From Kiritimatiellia bacterium (GTDB lineage: Bacteria > Verrucomicrobiota > Kiritimatiellia > JAQICX01), in the NCBI GenBank assembly GCA_027858345.1, contig JAQICX010000175.1:1-59404 (forward strand): a stretch of DNA of 59,404 nucleotides, in the 5' to 3' direction. The notes under the pieces were generated by a model. That model was not told the origin of the DNA and searched no databases. It saw nothing but the letters and a program-made list of their open reading frames with translations. This document shows, one piece after another, positions 18,768 to 27,770 of this stretch; the first letter of the stretch is position 1; each line of letters starts with the position of its first letter. Both the position numbers and the translations under genes were made by a program.

Positions 18768-18829
18768 TGTACAGACGAGATTTACCTGTCGAGCCTTAGT
18801 CAGCTTGCTGCGAAGGATGATCGAGTCTC
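18768..18829. repeat. TGTACAGACG hairpin repeat with 36-bp insertion
   Basis: The outer repeat TGTACAGACGAGATTTA/TCGAGTCTC is interrupted at its loop by 18785-18820, a module starting CCTGTCGAGCC and ending GCGAAGGATGA. The plain repeat at 40689-40717 reads straight through this point. The 38854 copy carries a near-identical module at the identical position. Confidence 0.8.
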
Positions 18830-18873
18830 TTTCCCCGCGAACAACGTGAGCCCTCAAACTTAATCTTTATTAT

Positions 18874-18967
18874 CCCGAGCCCAAGGGACTCGGCTACAGG
18901 GCCGATTATCCAATCTATCGCAAAACTGCAATTTTTACGCTGTAGCCGCGTCGCCCCAGCGCGGACA
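18874..18967. repeat. CTACAG/CTGTAG core repeat, copy 3
   Basis: Nearly identical to 12827-12917 over the whole element, including both hairpin arms, and again just downstream of a TGTACAGACG repeat, as at 14304-14457. Confidence 0.75.
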
Positions 18968-19072
18968 AATTTCAAAACGACAAGTTGCAAAGCAACACCA
19001 TAGTTTACAATTTACTTTTTACAGTTTTATAAATCCCAACCTTAATCTTTAATCTTAACCTTAATCTTCCCT

Positions 19073-20350
19073 TTATTTAGGAAACAGCTCAACACCGACC
19101 GCATATTCCAAATCAGCAATTGCCCTATAATAAGCATAAACAACCGTCAACAAAGTGAGACGAGAAGTGCTCAATGACAAATTTGCATCTGTAAACTCCA
19201 GATAAGTTCCCAGACCTATTTTATATCTTTTCGAAGCAATATTCTGTGCCTCAACAGCAAATTCCAATCCATCAAATGCTGAATCAATCGCCTTCTTGGC
19301 CGCATTCATATCCAGATAAGCAATCTTAACCTGCAAAAGTGCTGTTTTCTGAAAATCTTCATAAGCCTGCTCCTGCTTGCGAACCTCGAGATTCTTTTCT
19401 TTAACCATGCCATATGTCATGTTTCCATTCCAAAGATCCCACTTTGCCACAACTCCAGCATCCCAGTTCCAATCCCATTCGCCACCACCACCAAAACCAT
19501 AATCTATGCCATTGGCACCATTATAATTAAAGTTAAGAGAGATAGTTGGCCACCAATCGCTACCTGCTGCATCTCTATCATACTCTTTTAGAACAAGCAA
19601 ACTTTCCATTTCCAAAATTTCAGGTCTATTCTGCAAACACTTCCCATTCAAATCAGTAAGATCGGTTTTTATAGCAGGATAGTTGGAAAGCGAGCCGGTA
19701 ATATCAAAAATCTCATCATCCATATTAAGAGTTCTCTTAAATGATGCTACAGCGAGAGCATAGTCATTGCTGGCAGTAATCAACAATGGTTTTTCGTTGC
19801 TAACACTAACCTTAGCTCTCAAGAGGTCAAATTGCGATGCAGTACCAGTTGCAACACGCTCTATTGAATCATCAAGCAAGTCATTCAACTGTTTCAATGA
19901 CTCTTCTCTTACCTCAACTACCGAGCGAGTGTATAAAACTCCATAGAATTGCTTTATTACATCCCTGATTATTTCCGAAGAGGTTCCTTCAAAGCCATAT
20001 CCATAATACACTCGGCTCTGTTTGGCAGCTTTCAATGCCGTCACAACTTCACCACCTGAATAAATTAATTGATTAGCAGACAATCGAACATTATAATAAT
20101 CTAGAGTGTTTTTTTCATAAGGATCTTCCTCGAAACGGCTATAACTGCCATGAGCTGCAATATGTGGAAGAACTTCCGAACGTGCTTGTATAATTTTTGC
20201 CTCTGCAATCTCTAAATCGTCCCTAGCATTCAGTATTGAAACATTAGCATCCAAGGCAAACTCAATGCACTCTTTCAATGTATAGGTGGGCACACCTTCC
20301 AAAAACAACGAAAAACCTAAAAAGCAAAACAATATAAAATATTTCTTCAT
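19073..20350 (-). CDS. TolC-family outer membrane efflux protein
   Basis: The 425-residue protein opens with a signal peptide (MKKYFILFCFLGFSLFLEG). YTLKECIEFALDAN then marks the start of a TolC repeat, and a second helical repeat begins near residue 215. The periplasmic helices are long and rich in alanine and glutamine, as usual. It forms the outer-membrane and periplasmic channel of the tripartite exporter with the adaptor and RND pump downstream. Its start lies 9 bp after the stop of the upstream small outer-membrane protein, so those two are cotranscribed. The gap to the adaptor is long and repeat-filled. Confidence 0.9.
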   Translation of the reverse strand: MKKYFILFCFLGFSLFLEGVPTYTLKECIEFALDANVSILNARDDLEIAEAKIIQARSEVLPHIAAHGSYSRFEEDPYEKNTLDYYNVRLSANQLIYSGGEVVTALKAAKQSRVYYGYGFEGTSSEIIRDVIKQFYGVLYTRSVVEVREESLKQLNDLLDDSIERVATGTASQFDLLRAKVSVSNEKPLLITASNDYALAVASFKRTLNMDDEIFDITGSLSNYPAIKTDLTDLNGKCLQNRPEILEMESLLVLKEYDRDAAGSDWWPTISLNFNYNGANGIDYGFGGGGEWDWNWDAGVVAKWDLWNGNMTYGMVKEKNLEVRKQEQAYEDFQKTALLQVKIAYLDMNAAKKAIDSAFDGLEFAVEAQNIASKRYKIGLGTYLEFTDANLSLSTSRLTLLTVVYAYYRAIADLEYAVGVELFPK

Positions 20351-20359
20351 AATCTAACT

Positions 20360-21028
20360 CTAGAATTTATATGAGACTCCAAGTGATAAAACAGGATAAA
20401 TTTTCAACCAGCCATAATCATCCTCAACATGCTTAATTTCAGAGTCAAGTGCCCTGTCCAAAACAGACTGAGCATCAGGGTCAACGGCAACTGCGCTAGC
20501 TTGAATGTCCATCTCTCCCTGATACATTATACCAAGATCAAATGCAAAATGCCAATTCCCATTTTTACCGATAGCGTTGCCATATCCAAGTCCGAAATAC
20601 CAGCATAATTCATCAAAATCAACACTGGCTGTTCCCGAGCTGATATCAAAAGGTTCCTTATGTAACACAATAGTACCTGCTCTAAAATCACCATGAAAAT
20701 CATTATTATTAAGCATTGGACCTGCACTAACCCTAAAACCTCCACCAAAGGGATGAATATCAGCAAGAAGAGAAAATGTATTAAAATCGGCAGTAGCTGT
20801 CATATCAAGATCACTATCATTGCTCTTATATATGAAATCATGTTCTAAAGGTGTATAAGTTGCTCCCAACCTCAAATTCATAAAATCAAAAACTCTTACC
20901 GTGAAGTCTGCACCAGCACCCAATGTTCCAACTTTTAATGTTACCCCTGTAGAAGAGACTTTCTCCGCTCCAAAAACCACCAAACTTGAAAACATTAACC
21001 CAACTATTATCGCTTTTAAGAATTTCAC
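20360..21028 (-). CDS. Predicted outer-membrane beta-barrel protein, function unknown
   Basis: The 222-residue protein has a signal peptide (residues 1 to about 20, ending VVFGA), then alternating hydrophobic and polar strands rich in glycine and aromatics. The C-terminus ends in SLGVSYKF, with the terminal phenylalanine typical of barrels inserted by the Bam machinery. The pattern of eight or so strands resembles small porin-like or OmpW-like proteins, but I cannot assign a family. It heads the efflux cluster, with 9 bp to the TolC-like gene. Divergent to it is the GH16 gene; the 93-bp AT-rich region between starts must carry both promoters, but no strong match was found. Confidence 0.75.
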   Translation of the reverse strand: MKFLKAIIVGLMFSSLVVFGAEKVSSTGVTLKVGTLGAGADFTVRVFDFMNLRLGATYTPLEHDFIYKSNDSDLDMTATADFNTFSLLADIHPFGGGFRVSAGPMLNNNDFHGDFRAGTIVLHKEPFDISSGTASVDFDELCWYFGLGYGNAIGKNGNWHFAFDLGIMYQGEMDIQASAVAVDPDAQSVLDRALDSEIKHVEDDYGWLKIYPVLSLGVSYKF

Positions 21029-21121
21029 AATTTATTTTCTTTCTTTTATATTGAAGTTTATCTATAATTAACAGTCACATATTTAAACAAAATATATATA
21101 TTTTAACAAGGAATATTAATT

Positions 21122-22003
21122 ATGATAAACAATAAAAATACAATAACTGTTTTAAAAATGCTTTTTCTTTGCTCAATTTCAATGTTTATAACCTCATGTG
21201 GTGGCTCGGGATCTGATGGTTCAGAAGACACAAACGATTGGCACTTGGTATGGACCGATGAATTTGATGGAAGCTCACTTAATTCATCTAAATGGAGCTT
21301 CAACCAAGGCAATGGTTATTGGACTGATGACGGTTGGGGAAATGGAGAGCTTCAATACTATACAGGATTTCAGAAAAATCTATCTGTAAGCGGCGGCACA
21401 CTTAAAATCACAGCAATTAATGAAGACTACAAGGGTTTTAACTATACATCAGCAAGAATTAACACCCAAAACAAGTTTGCCCAGACACAAGGAAAATTTG
21501 AAGCAAGAATAAAACTGCCTGTTGGTCAAGGATATTGGCCGGCATTTTGGCTGCTACCACAAAACAGCCCATATGGTGAATGGCCGGCATCGGGTGAAAT
21601 TGATATACTTGAATCAAAAGGTTCCAGACCGTCTTGGACATCAGCCTCTCTACACTTTGGTTCAGCAACCGATCGCAGATATATCACATATTCAAAAGAT
21701 GATCTATCATCCCCTATCTCTGAGTTCCATACATACACCCTAGTATGGGAATCAGAGGCAATGTATTGGTATGTAGATGACCAATTATATGCGTGGGAAA
21801 CATTCTGGTTCTCAAAAACAAATGATGGCAAATACCAACCATTCCCAGCACCATTTGACAATCCTTTCTACATAATACTCAACCTGGCTATCGGTGGATC
21901 TTTCGATGGCAACCCGGACGCCACAACTCAATTTCCTCAAACAATGGAAGTTGACTATGTCAGAGTATATGAAATGAGGCAAACCAAAAGTGCTGGAGAA
22001 TAA
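21122..22003 (+). CDS. GH16 family beta-glucanase lipoprotein (laminarinase-like)
   Basis: The 293-residue protein starts with a lipoprotein signal whose lipobox ends ITSC, with the lipidated cysteine at C26. The mature part matches GH16, with WTDEFDGSSLNSSKWSF, NGELQYYT and the catalytic motif EIDILE at 159-164: nucleophile E159, assisting D161, acid/base E164. The extra residue in this motif is typical of the laminarinase-type subgroup (beta-1,3- or mixed-linkage glucans). It would act at the cell envelope, releasing oligosaccharides. It is monocistronic, followed by a 448-bp repeat gap. An AAGGAATATTAATT stretch provides the ribosome binding site. Confidence 0.93.
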   Translation: MINNKNTITVLKMLFLCSISMFITSCGGSGSDGSEDTNDWHLVWTDEFDGSSLNSSKWSFNQGNGYWTDDGWGNGELQYYTGFQKNLSVSGGTLKITAINEDYKGFNYTSARINTQNKFAQTQGKFEARIKLPVGQGYWPAFWLLPQNSPYGEWPASGEIDILESKGSRPSWTSASLHFGSATDRRYITYSKDDLSSPISEFHTYTLVWESEAMYWYVDDQLYAWETFWFSKTNDGKYQPFPAPFDNPFYIILNLAIGGSFDGNPDATTQFPQTMEVDYVRVYEMRQTKSAGE

Positions 22004-22451
22004 TCCAGCCAATACTACCTCCCCCTGTAGCCTAGTCGCTTAGGCTTGGGAAAAAGCAAATCGAGGACAACACCTCTCATCACTTTGCACATAAGGTTTT
22101 GTCAAAAATTATATATAAAATATGAAATAATTTGAGAAGTACCCCTCCCACCTCGCAGGCGAGGTGACCTCCCCTAAAAATGGGAGGAGCCTTGTCGGAC
22201 TAGGCTTAATTTGCAGCTACAACAACTGTAGCGTCGGTCGTTGACCGACGAAAAAACGTAAGCTAGCATTGCTAGCCCCGCAAAGCGGGAACAAAAATGT
22301 CTTCATCCCAACTTGCCGGGTGAAGTCTCGACCGCGTCCTGCGTAGTTTGCAGAACGAAGCGGGAAGAGCGAAGACTGACCGTGTCTGGCGTAGCTCGGA
22401 GAGCGAAGACTGATTGATTTATAACAAATTGATATTAAAAAAGGAAAACTA
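22004..22451. other. 448-bp gap with mixed palindromes
   Basis: No gene is seen. A possible single end of element A (TTGTCAAAAATT) occurs near 22087. An ACCCCTCCC repeat is at 22141-22207, a GTCGGTCGTTGACCGAC hairpin near 22230-22246, a CCCGCAAAGCGGG hairpin near 22276, and several GAGCGAAG-containing modules follow near 22340-22410. The ugd ribosome binding site AAAAGGAAAAC closes the gap. Confidence 0.65.
22141..22207. repeat. ACCCCTCCC repeat, copy 1
   Basis: ACCCCTCCC, the palindrome CACCTCGCAGGCGAGGTG, ACCTCCCCTAAAAATGGGAGG and CGGACTAGG appear in order. The same order is found at 48823-48890 and, inverted, at 39860-39927. Confidence 0.8.
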
Positions 22452-23828
22452 ATGAATAATAACATACTATGTATTGGAGCTGGCTACGTTGGAGGACCGA
22501 CAATGGCAATGATTGCCTACAAATGCCATGACGTCAATGTCACAATCGTGGACATAAATCAGGAAAGAATTGATGCCTGGAATTCAGACGAATTGCCAAT
22601 CTACGAACCGGGACTGGAAGAAATCGTAAAAGAGAGACGCGGAAAAAACCTATTCTTTTCGACAAATATAGAACAAGGTATAATAGACAATGATATAATT
22701 TTTGTCAGTGTAAACACCCCAACAAAAACATTTGGGCATGGTGCTGGTTATGCAGCGGACCTGCAATATTGGGAAAAATGTGCAAGACACATTCGTGAAG
22801 TTGCAAACTCAGACAAAATTGTTATCGAAAAAAGTACCCTCCCCGTTCGAACTGCAGCGGCAATGGCACGAATTCTTGAACATGGTTCAAAAGAGATAAA
22901 ATTCACAGTGCTATCCAACCCTGAATTTCTTGCTGAAGGCACTGCAATTGATGACCTGCAAAATCCTGACCGTGTCTTAATCGGCGGACCTCAAAATGAG
23001 CAGGGGAAATTTGCAATCGAAAAACTTGCGGCAATATACGCACAATGGGTTGATGACAGCAAAATTCTTAGAACAAATCTTTGGTCAAGCGAACTGTCAA
23101 AGCTCACTGCAAATGCATTTCTTGCACAAAGAGTTAGTTCAATAAATAGCATTTCTGCACTCTGCGAACAGACAGAAGCCGACGTCTCCGAAGTTGCACA
23201 TGCAATTGGTGCCGACAAAAGAATTGGTCCAAAATTTTTAAAAGCAAGTATTGGATTTGGAGGCTCATGCTTCAAAAAAGATATTCTAAACCTTGTCTAT
23301 ATCTGCGAAACATATGGACTTACCGAATGTGCTGAATACTGGAAACAAGTTGTTATAATGAATGAATATCAGGAAAGCAGATTTGTTGCAAGAATGCTCA
23401 AAGCAATGTTCAACACAATTGCAGGTAAAAAAATTGCAATTCTTGGCTTTGCCTTTAAGGCTGACACAGGTGATACAAGAGAAAGTCCTGCAATAAAAGT
23501 TTGCAAGGAACTTCTACAAGAAAATGCTATAATAACAATTTCGGATCCACAAGCACTCAAAAGTGCAAAAAAAGACCTTGCAGATGTCAGCAATATTGAG
23601 AATATAATCTTTGAACCAGATCCATATAAAGCAGCTGAAAATGCTCATGCAATCGCCCTGCTTACCGATTGGAAAAATTATAAGAAACTTGACTTCAAAA
23701 AAATATATGATTCAATGGAAAAACCTGCATTCTTTTTCGATGGAAGAAATCACATAGATTCTGATATGCTTTACTCAATTGGATTCAATGTATACACAAT
23801 TGGTCAAACACAAAAAACACACCTCTAA
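22452..23828 (+). CDS. ugd: UDP-glucose 6-dehydrogenase, eukaryote-like type
   Basis: The 458-residue enzyme oxidises UDP-glucose twice to UDP-glucuronate with NAD+, in the cytoplasm. The NAD motif GAGYVGGPTMAMIA is at 9-22, the catalytic cysteine C273 lies in GFGGSCFKKD, and SNPEFLAEGTAIDDL is at 155-169. Its length and strings such as GYVGGPTMA and YEPGLEEIV resemble the animal/plant subgroup, also found in some bacteria, more than the shorter common bacterial type. The product feeds exopolysaccharide or glycan synthesis. It has a strong AAAAAAGGAAAAC ribosome binding site. The downstream 508-residue gene is 169 bp away on the same strand. Confidence 0.95.
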   Translation: MNNNILCIGAGYVGGPTMAMIAYKCHDVNVTIVDINQERIDAWNSDELPIYEPGLEEIVKERRGKNLFFSTNIEQGIIDNDIIFVSVNTPTKTFGHGAGYAADLQYWEKCARHIREVANSDKIVIEKSTLPVRTAAAMARILEHGSKEIKFTVLSNPEFLAEGTAIDDLQNPDRVLIGGPQNEQGKFAIEKLAAIYAQWVDDSKILRTNLWSSELSKLTANAFLAQRVSSINSISALCEQTEADVSEVAHAIGADKRIGPKFLKASIGFGGSCFKKDILNLVYICETYGLTECAEYWKQVVIMNEYQESRFVARMLKAMFNTIAGKKIAILGFAFKADTGDTRESPAIKVCKELLQENAIITISDPQALKSAKKDLADVSNIENIIFEPDPYKAAENAHAIALLTDWKNYKKLDFKKIYDSMEKPAFFFDGRNHIDSDMLYSIGFNVYTIGQTQKTHL

Positions 23829-23997
23829 TAATAAGATTAAGATAAAGGCTAAGATTAAGATGCGAGCTCACGCTAAACATTCGTTTTTGCAGACTATGGT
23901 TCGTTTGAAGTAACAACGCCTGTAGCGTCGGGCGGTGACCGACGAAAAACTGCACACTTTTTGTAGAGTTGACAAAATCTTATAAGCTTTAAAAAAA

Positions 23998-25524
23998 ATG
24001 AAAAAAAGAAACACAATATTAACATTAATAATTCTGCTTACCAGCATAATCATTTGGTACTTTTATACCCCATTCTCAGAGGATAATTTCTATCGTGCAA
24101 TACCGGAAAACACCACTCTCTTCTGCGAAATGAAGGATATATACAGCAAATATAATGATATATTAGAATCTCACCCAACACAATACTTTGTAGATGATGG
24201 AATCACAAGCACAATAAACGCATACCAGCAAAACAAAAAGATTGCATGGATGATAAAAAAACTCTTGTCAAAAAAAAGTGCTCTTGGATACTCGCAATAC
24301 ACAGGCCAAAACGGTAACGAATGCTTCTTTGCCATAATACAAATAAATAGTATGCAACAAGTTGCAAAACTCATTCTAAATTTCAAACTACCAAAAGAAC
24401 TCTCAAAAACAAAGCTGTCAGACAATCAGCAAGTATGGTCATACCAAATTGATAAAAAACAAAAACTCAATTTTTCTTTTTCTGATGGAATGTTGATTGC
24501 AACAATTGAAAAAAAATTGTCATCAATAGAGCAAATTATAAAAAAACTTTCAATTCATCCATCTGCCACACAGCTTGTAAACCAATCCATTGATGATTTG
24601 AAACATATCGAATCAGATATCAAAGGCTTTTATATTCTCCCCGAGCCACACTCAAAAATCACAAAATCAGTGCTGTTTTCCGCAAAAGACTTCTCCAAAG
24701 AACAGACACATATCAAAATATATCCAACAGATGACATTCTAAATCTACAATCAATCCAAGCAAGTGATATAAAAAATATGCTGGAAACAATAAACTACTA
24801 TCCGACATGCTTTCTGGCAGCAACACCAAAACTGATAACAGCAATATGTAAAAACTACATAAATATTCCTCAAAACGTGGAATCAACCATTAGTATAATA
24901 GAAAACAATCCAACATTCATAGCCAGTTCCTCGCAAAAATATAGCGGAAAAGTTTTAAAACTAAAAACACCATCCATTATAATTGGTTCAAAACTCCCAT
25001 ACAAAAGTGAACCAATACTAATATCTGCAATTCTTAAAAACTTTAGCACTCCAAAAACTCAACTGTATGTGTCCCCAGCTGAAAAAAACGAACAAAACGT
25101 ACACATAAATATAATAACAACATCTGAAAAGAACAAATATTCGCAGCAACCTAACTCCGATAAAATTGCTTTTGCCACAAAAAATGATCTTACAATATTT
25201 TCATCACACTACTCAGCACTAAACAAAATACTAGCAAACCCAAAATACAATATGTATGATAAAATTGATATTCCGGAAAACACTCTTGCATTCGCAATCA
25301 TAGATATTCCAAAAAACATATCACTTATCAACGACTACATCGATATATACACAATTTATCTAATAGTCTCATCAGATCGCGACATCTCAAAAAAACGCTC
25401 TGTCATAGATAACCAAATCAGACCAATACTAAACAAAACACAAATTCCTGGAACCATCACTGTTTCCCTAACACAATCAATAAACACCCCATACACAATC
25501 TCAATAAAAATCAAACAAAAATAA
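23998..25524 (+). CDS. Hypothetical N-terminally anchored protein, 508 aa
   Basis: I do not recognise a family with confidence. The protein starts with a basic N-terminus and one hydrophobic segment (residues about 7-24), then a long non-cytoplasmic region. The opening of that region, FYRAIPENTTLFCEMKD, resembles proteins of the DUF3352 type, which begin with a similar statement and have a repeated beta-rich layout; here that is only a suggestion. Lysine, asparagine and isoleucine are very frequent and codons strongly AT-rich compared with ugd, so it is either fast evolving or acquired. The ATG at 23998 follows a short A-rich stretch with no clear ribosome binding site. Confidence 0.7.
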   Translation: MKKRNTILTLIILLTSIIIWYFYTPFSEDNFYRAIPENTTLFCEMKDIYSKYNDILESHPTQYFVDDGITSTINAYQQNKKIAWMIKKLLSKKSALGYSQYTGQNGNECFFAIIQINSMQQVAKLILNFKLPKELSKTKLSDNQQVWSYQIDKKQKLNFSFSDGMLIATIEKKLSSIEQIIKKLSIHPSATQLVNQSIDDLKHIESDIKGFYILPEPHSKITKSVLFSAKDFSKEQTHIKIYPTDDILNLQSIQASDIKNMLETINYYPTCFLAATPKLITAICKNYINIPQNVESTISIIENNPTFIASSSQKYSGKVLKLKTPSIIIGSKLPYKSEPILISAILKNFSTPKTQLYVSPAEKNEQNVHINIITTSEKNKYSQQPNSDKIAFATKNDLTIFSSHYSALNKILANPKYNMYDKIDIPENTLAFAIIDIPKNISLINDYIDIYTIYLIVSSDRDISKKRSVIDNQIRPILNKTQIPGTITVSLTQSINTPYTISIKIKQK

Positions 25525-25562
25525 TTCGCTATTCCCTCTTTTCCACAATCTTGCCATCATAA

Positions 25563-25591
25563 TGTACAGACGAGATTTGTCGCATCTCTCC
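25563..25591. repeat. TGTACAGACG hairpin repeat, copy 3 (plain loop)
   Basis: TGTACAGACGAGATTTGTCG followed by CATCTCTCC, without any insertion in the loop. The following TGTGAACGAAGTGAGTCC corresponds to GCGAACAACGTGAGCC after the other copies. The rest of the 274-bp gap has a CTTAAT-type hexamer array and AT-rich sequence. Confidence 0.7.
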
Positions 25592-25798
25592 AACTGTGAA
25601 CGAAGTGAGTCCTTTACCTTAATCTCAATCTTAACTTTTTATAGCTTCTCGCCCCTACAAAAAAAAAATCATATTTTTATTGCATTTTTCTCAAAAAAAT
25701 TGTAAGTTCTAACCATATATTAGTGTAAATGTATCTTTTATAAACTTCAATTCTTCTAACTGGTTAATATAGAAAGCCTTACAAAATACAAAAAACTT

Positions 25799-26083
25799 AT
25801 GAAACCTTGGATCATAATACAAAAAATATGTTTTTTCATACTTGCTCTATTCGTTTTGGTTGGTATTGGCTTTATATTTGACGAACCTACCAAAAGACTT
25901 TTTGAGCTTCAGAAGCAAAAAGAAAAGCTAAAAAAACAGAATTCAGAGCTCGTAACGAAGACAGAAGAACTCAAAGAAGATCAGCAAAAGTTCCACACTT
26001 CAAAAACATTTGTTGAACGAATTGCAAAAAAAGATTTCAAACTAATTCGTGCTGACGAATGCGTTTTCAAGTTTGAAAACTAA
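25799..26083 (+). CDS. FtsB/DivIC-like septum formation initiator
   Basis: The 94-residue protein has the family layout: a short cytoplasmic N-terminus, one membrane helix (residues about 9-28), then a charged coiled coil (about 35-70), and a small C-terminal part IAKKDFKLIRADECVFKFE matching the conserved IARKxLxLxxPxExVF ending. Members join FtsL and FtsQ/DivIB at the division site to activate septal peptidoglycan synthesis. No division genes are adjacent and the ribosome binding site is weak. The small size and low conservation leave some doubt. Confidence 0.8.
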   Translation: MKPWIIIQKICFFILALFVLVGIGFIFDEPTKRLFELQKQKEKLKKQNSELVTKTEELKEDQQKFHTSKTFVERIAKKDFKLIRADECVFKFEN

Positions 26084-26528
26084 TTAATGCTCCATTTCTT
26101 AGCACCCTTTTGCATTCCTTTCTCCGTACCATCAATTGCATTAACAAAAGCTCAATTCATGTTTTTTTCATTTAGCAGAACATAGTGGATTACATAAGCC
26201 ATTAAATGATACAATTAACTCAAGCAAAAAGACTGCCTCCAAATTACGCTTTGCGAATTGCATCCCGCTCTGCGGGACCAGCAAAGCTGGCATAAATCAT
26301 AATATAGCGAAGCGACTTCCTAACCTCGTAGAGAACTATTTACTATTTACTATCAACTATAAACTATAAACTATTTGAAAAAATGGCTTTCCAAAATTTC
26401 AACAAAAAATAATACAACCGAAAAATCAAGTTATCTTTCTATAACTATCAATTATTATTGATTATTCTCAAACAATTAACTATAATTTAAAAACAAATCA
26501 TAATAATAAGAATTTCCAATGGAATAAT
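26084..26528. other. 445-bp gap with hairpins, heptamer array and promoter
   Basis: No gene is supported. It holds a TCCCGCTCTGCGGGA hairpin near 26265-26279 followed by CAGCAAAGCTGGC, a 7-bp array of ACTATAA type (about 26332-26376), the sequence CAACCGAAAAATCAAG near 26415 which equals one end of element B, and the promoter at 26458-26486. Confidence 0.7.
26458..26486 (+). promoter_or_regulatory. Promoter of the M24 peptidase operon
   Basis: TTGATT (26458-26463) and TATAAT (26481-26486) are 17 bases apart. Upstream, ATCAATTATTA is shared with the gltX promoter at 35358, and the identity spans the -35 box. Confidence 0.75.
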
Positions 26529-27731
26529 ATGAACAACGAAAAGCTAATACCAAAAACTGAGTTAGACAACCGACTAAACACTTTCAGAGAAAACCTGACA
26601 CAGCACGATCCCAACTGGACGCTTGCGGTCGTAATGGCAAAAATCAACATCTTCTACTTCACAGGAACAATGCAAAACGGTATACTTGTTATACCTCGAA
26701 ACGCTAATGAAACATTTTTTGTGCACAGAAGCTTTGAACGGGCAATGCTTGAGTCAAACATTGAAGATATCAGAAACATCAATAGTTTTAGAGATATACC
26801 AGAATCATTCTGGACGAATTCAAAAAGTGTATATTTGGAGACCGAACGCATTCCTTTGGCACACTATGCGCGCCTCAATAAGTATGCAAACTTTTCAGAA
26901 GTCAAACCCGTTGAAAACATAATACTCCAAACACGAGCAATAAAAAGTGAATTGGAAATTGATTTTTTAAGACATGCAGGAAAAGTTCAGTCTCATGTCT
27001 TGGAAGATATAGTCCCTGAACTTTTACAAACAGGTATGTCAGAAACAGATCTTGCAAGCCAAATTCAAATGGCATTTATTCAAAAAGGTGGACATGGAAT
27101 ATGCCGAGTTCGTTCATTTGGATCCGAGTTATACCTTGGACAAGTCTGCTTCGGTGAATCAGCTCTATATCCAAATCCATTCAATGGACCTGGTGGTGTT
27201 CGCGGTCTATCACCTGCTGCACCAATTTTTGCATCGCCAGAGTGCACTCTAAATGAGATTCAGATTATATCCGCTGACTGTGGGTCAACATTTCACGGCT
27301 ACCACACTGATAAAACAGCAACATATGCATATGGTGCGCCTCTATCACAAAAAGCAATAGATGCTCATAAAAGATGCATCGACATCCAGATTGAAGCAAA
27401 AGAAAAACTTGTACCTGGAGCCATTGCTGAAGAGATATACAATTCCATAATTGCAAAGCAGCCAAAAAGCTTCTTAGAAATTTTCATGGGCATCGGCTGC
27501 GAGCAAGCTAAATTTCTGGGACATGGTGTTGGACTTGAGATTGATGAATACCCTGTAATAACATCAAAATGGCCGGATACAATAAAAGAAAACATGGTTA
27601 TTGCTATTGAACCAAAAGCTTGGATTAGAGGCGAAGGTATGGTTGGCACTGAAAACACATACCTAGTGAATAAAACAGGGGCAGAATGCATAACAGGAAA
27701 TGAGCAAGCACTGATTACTGTGATTAAATAA
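26529..27731 (+). CDS. M24 family metallopeptidase (Xaa-Pro aminopeptidase-like)
   Basis: The 400-residue protein has a creatinase-like N-terminal domain (about 1-140) and a pita-bread catalytic domain (about 145-400). All five metal ligands of M24 enzymes are present: D250, D261, H332, E361 and E375. It is therefore expected to be an active dinuclear-metal aminopeptidase or prolidase in the cytoplasm, cleaving peptides with proline in second position. There is no signal peptide. It starts a three-gene unit with the LolA-like and MFS genes (gaps of 39 and 19 bp). A CCTGTCAACAACAGG hairpin lies in the first gap and may affect mRNA processing. Confidence 0.92.
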   Translation: MNNEKLIPKTELDNRLNTFRENLTQHDPNWTLAVVMAKINIFYFTGTMQNGILVIPRNANETFFVHRSFERAMLESNIEDIRNINSFRDIPESFWTNSKSVYLETERIPLAHYARLNKYANFSEVKPVENIILQTRAIKSELEIDFLRHAGKVQSHVLEDIVPELLQTGMSETDLASQIQMAFIQKGGHGICRVRSFGSELYLGQVCFGESALYPNPFNGPGGVRGLSPAAPIFASPECTLNEIQIISADCGSTFHGYHTDKTATYAYGAPLSQKAIDAHKRCIDIQIEAKEKLVPGAIAEEIYNSIIAKQPKSFLEIFMGIGCEQAKFLGHGVGLEIDEYPVITSKWPDTIKENMVIAIEPKAWIRGEGMVGTENTYLVNKTGAECITGNEQALITVIK

Positions 27732-27770
27732 GGTTGCCTGTCAACAACAGGTACCTTCAAAAACTGAAAG

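Larger units (their letters stand above)
18712..19072. other. 361-bp gap inside the efflux cluster, filled by composite repeats
   Basis: No gene is present between the TolC-like and adaptor genes. From left to right the gap has the interrupted TGTACAGACG repeat (18768-18829), GCGAACAACGTGAGCC, a CTACAG/CTGTAG core repeat (18874-18967), and a CTTAAY hexamer array (about 19029-19072). If the cluster is one transcript, these form long structured RNA in it. Confidence 0.7.
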
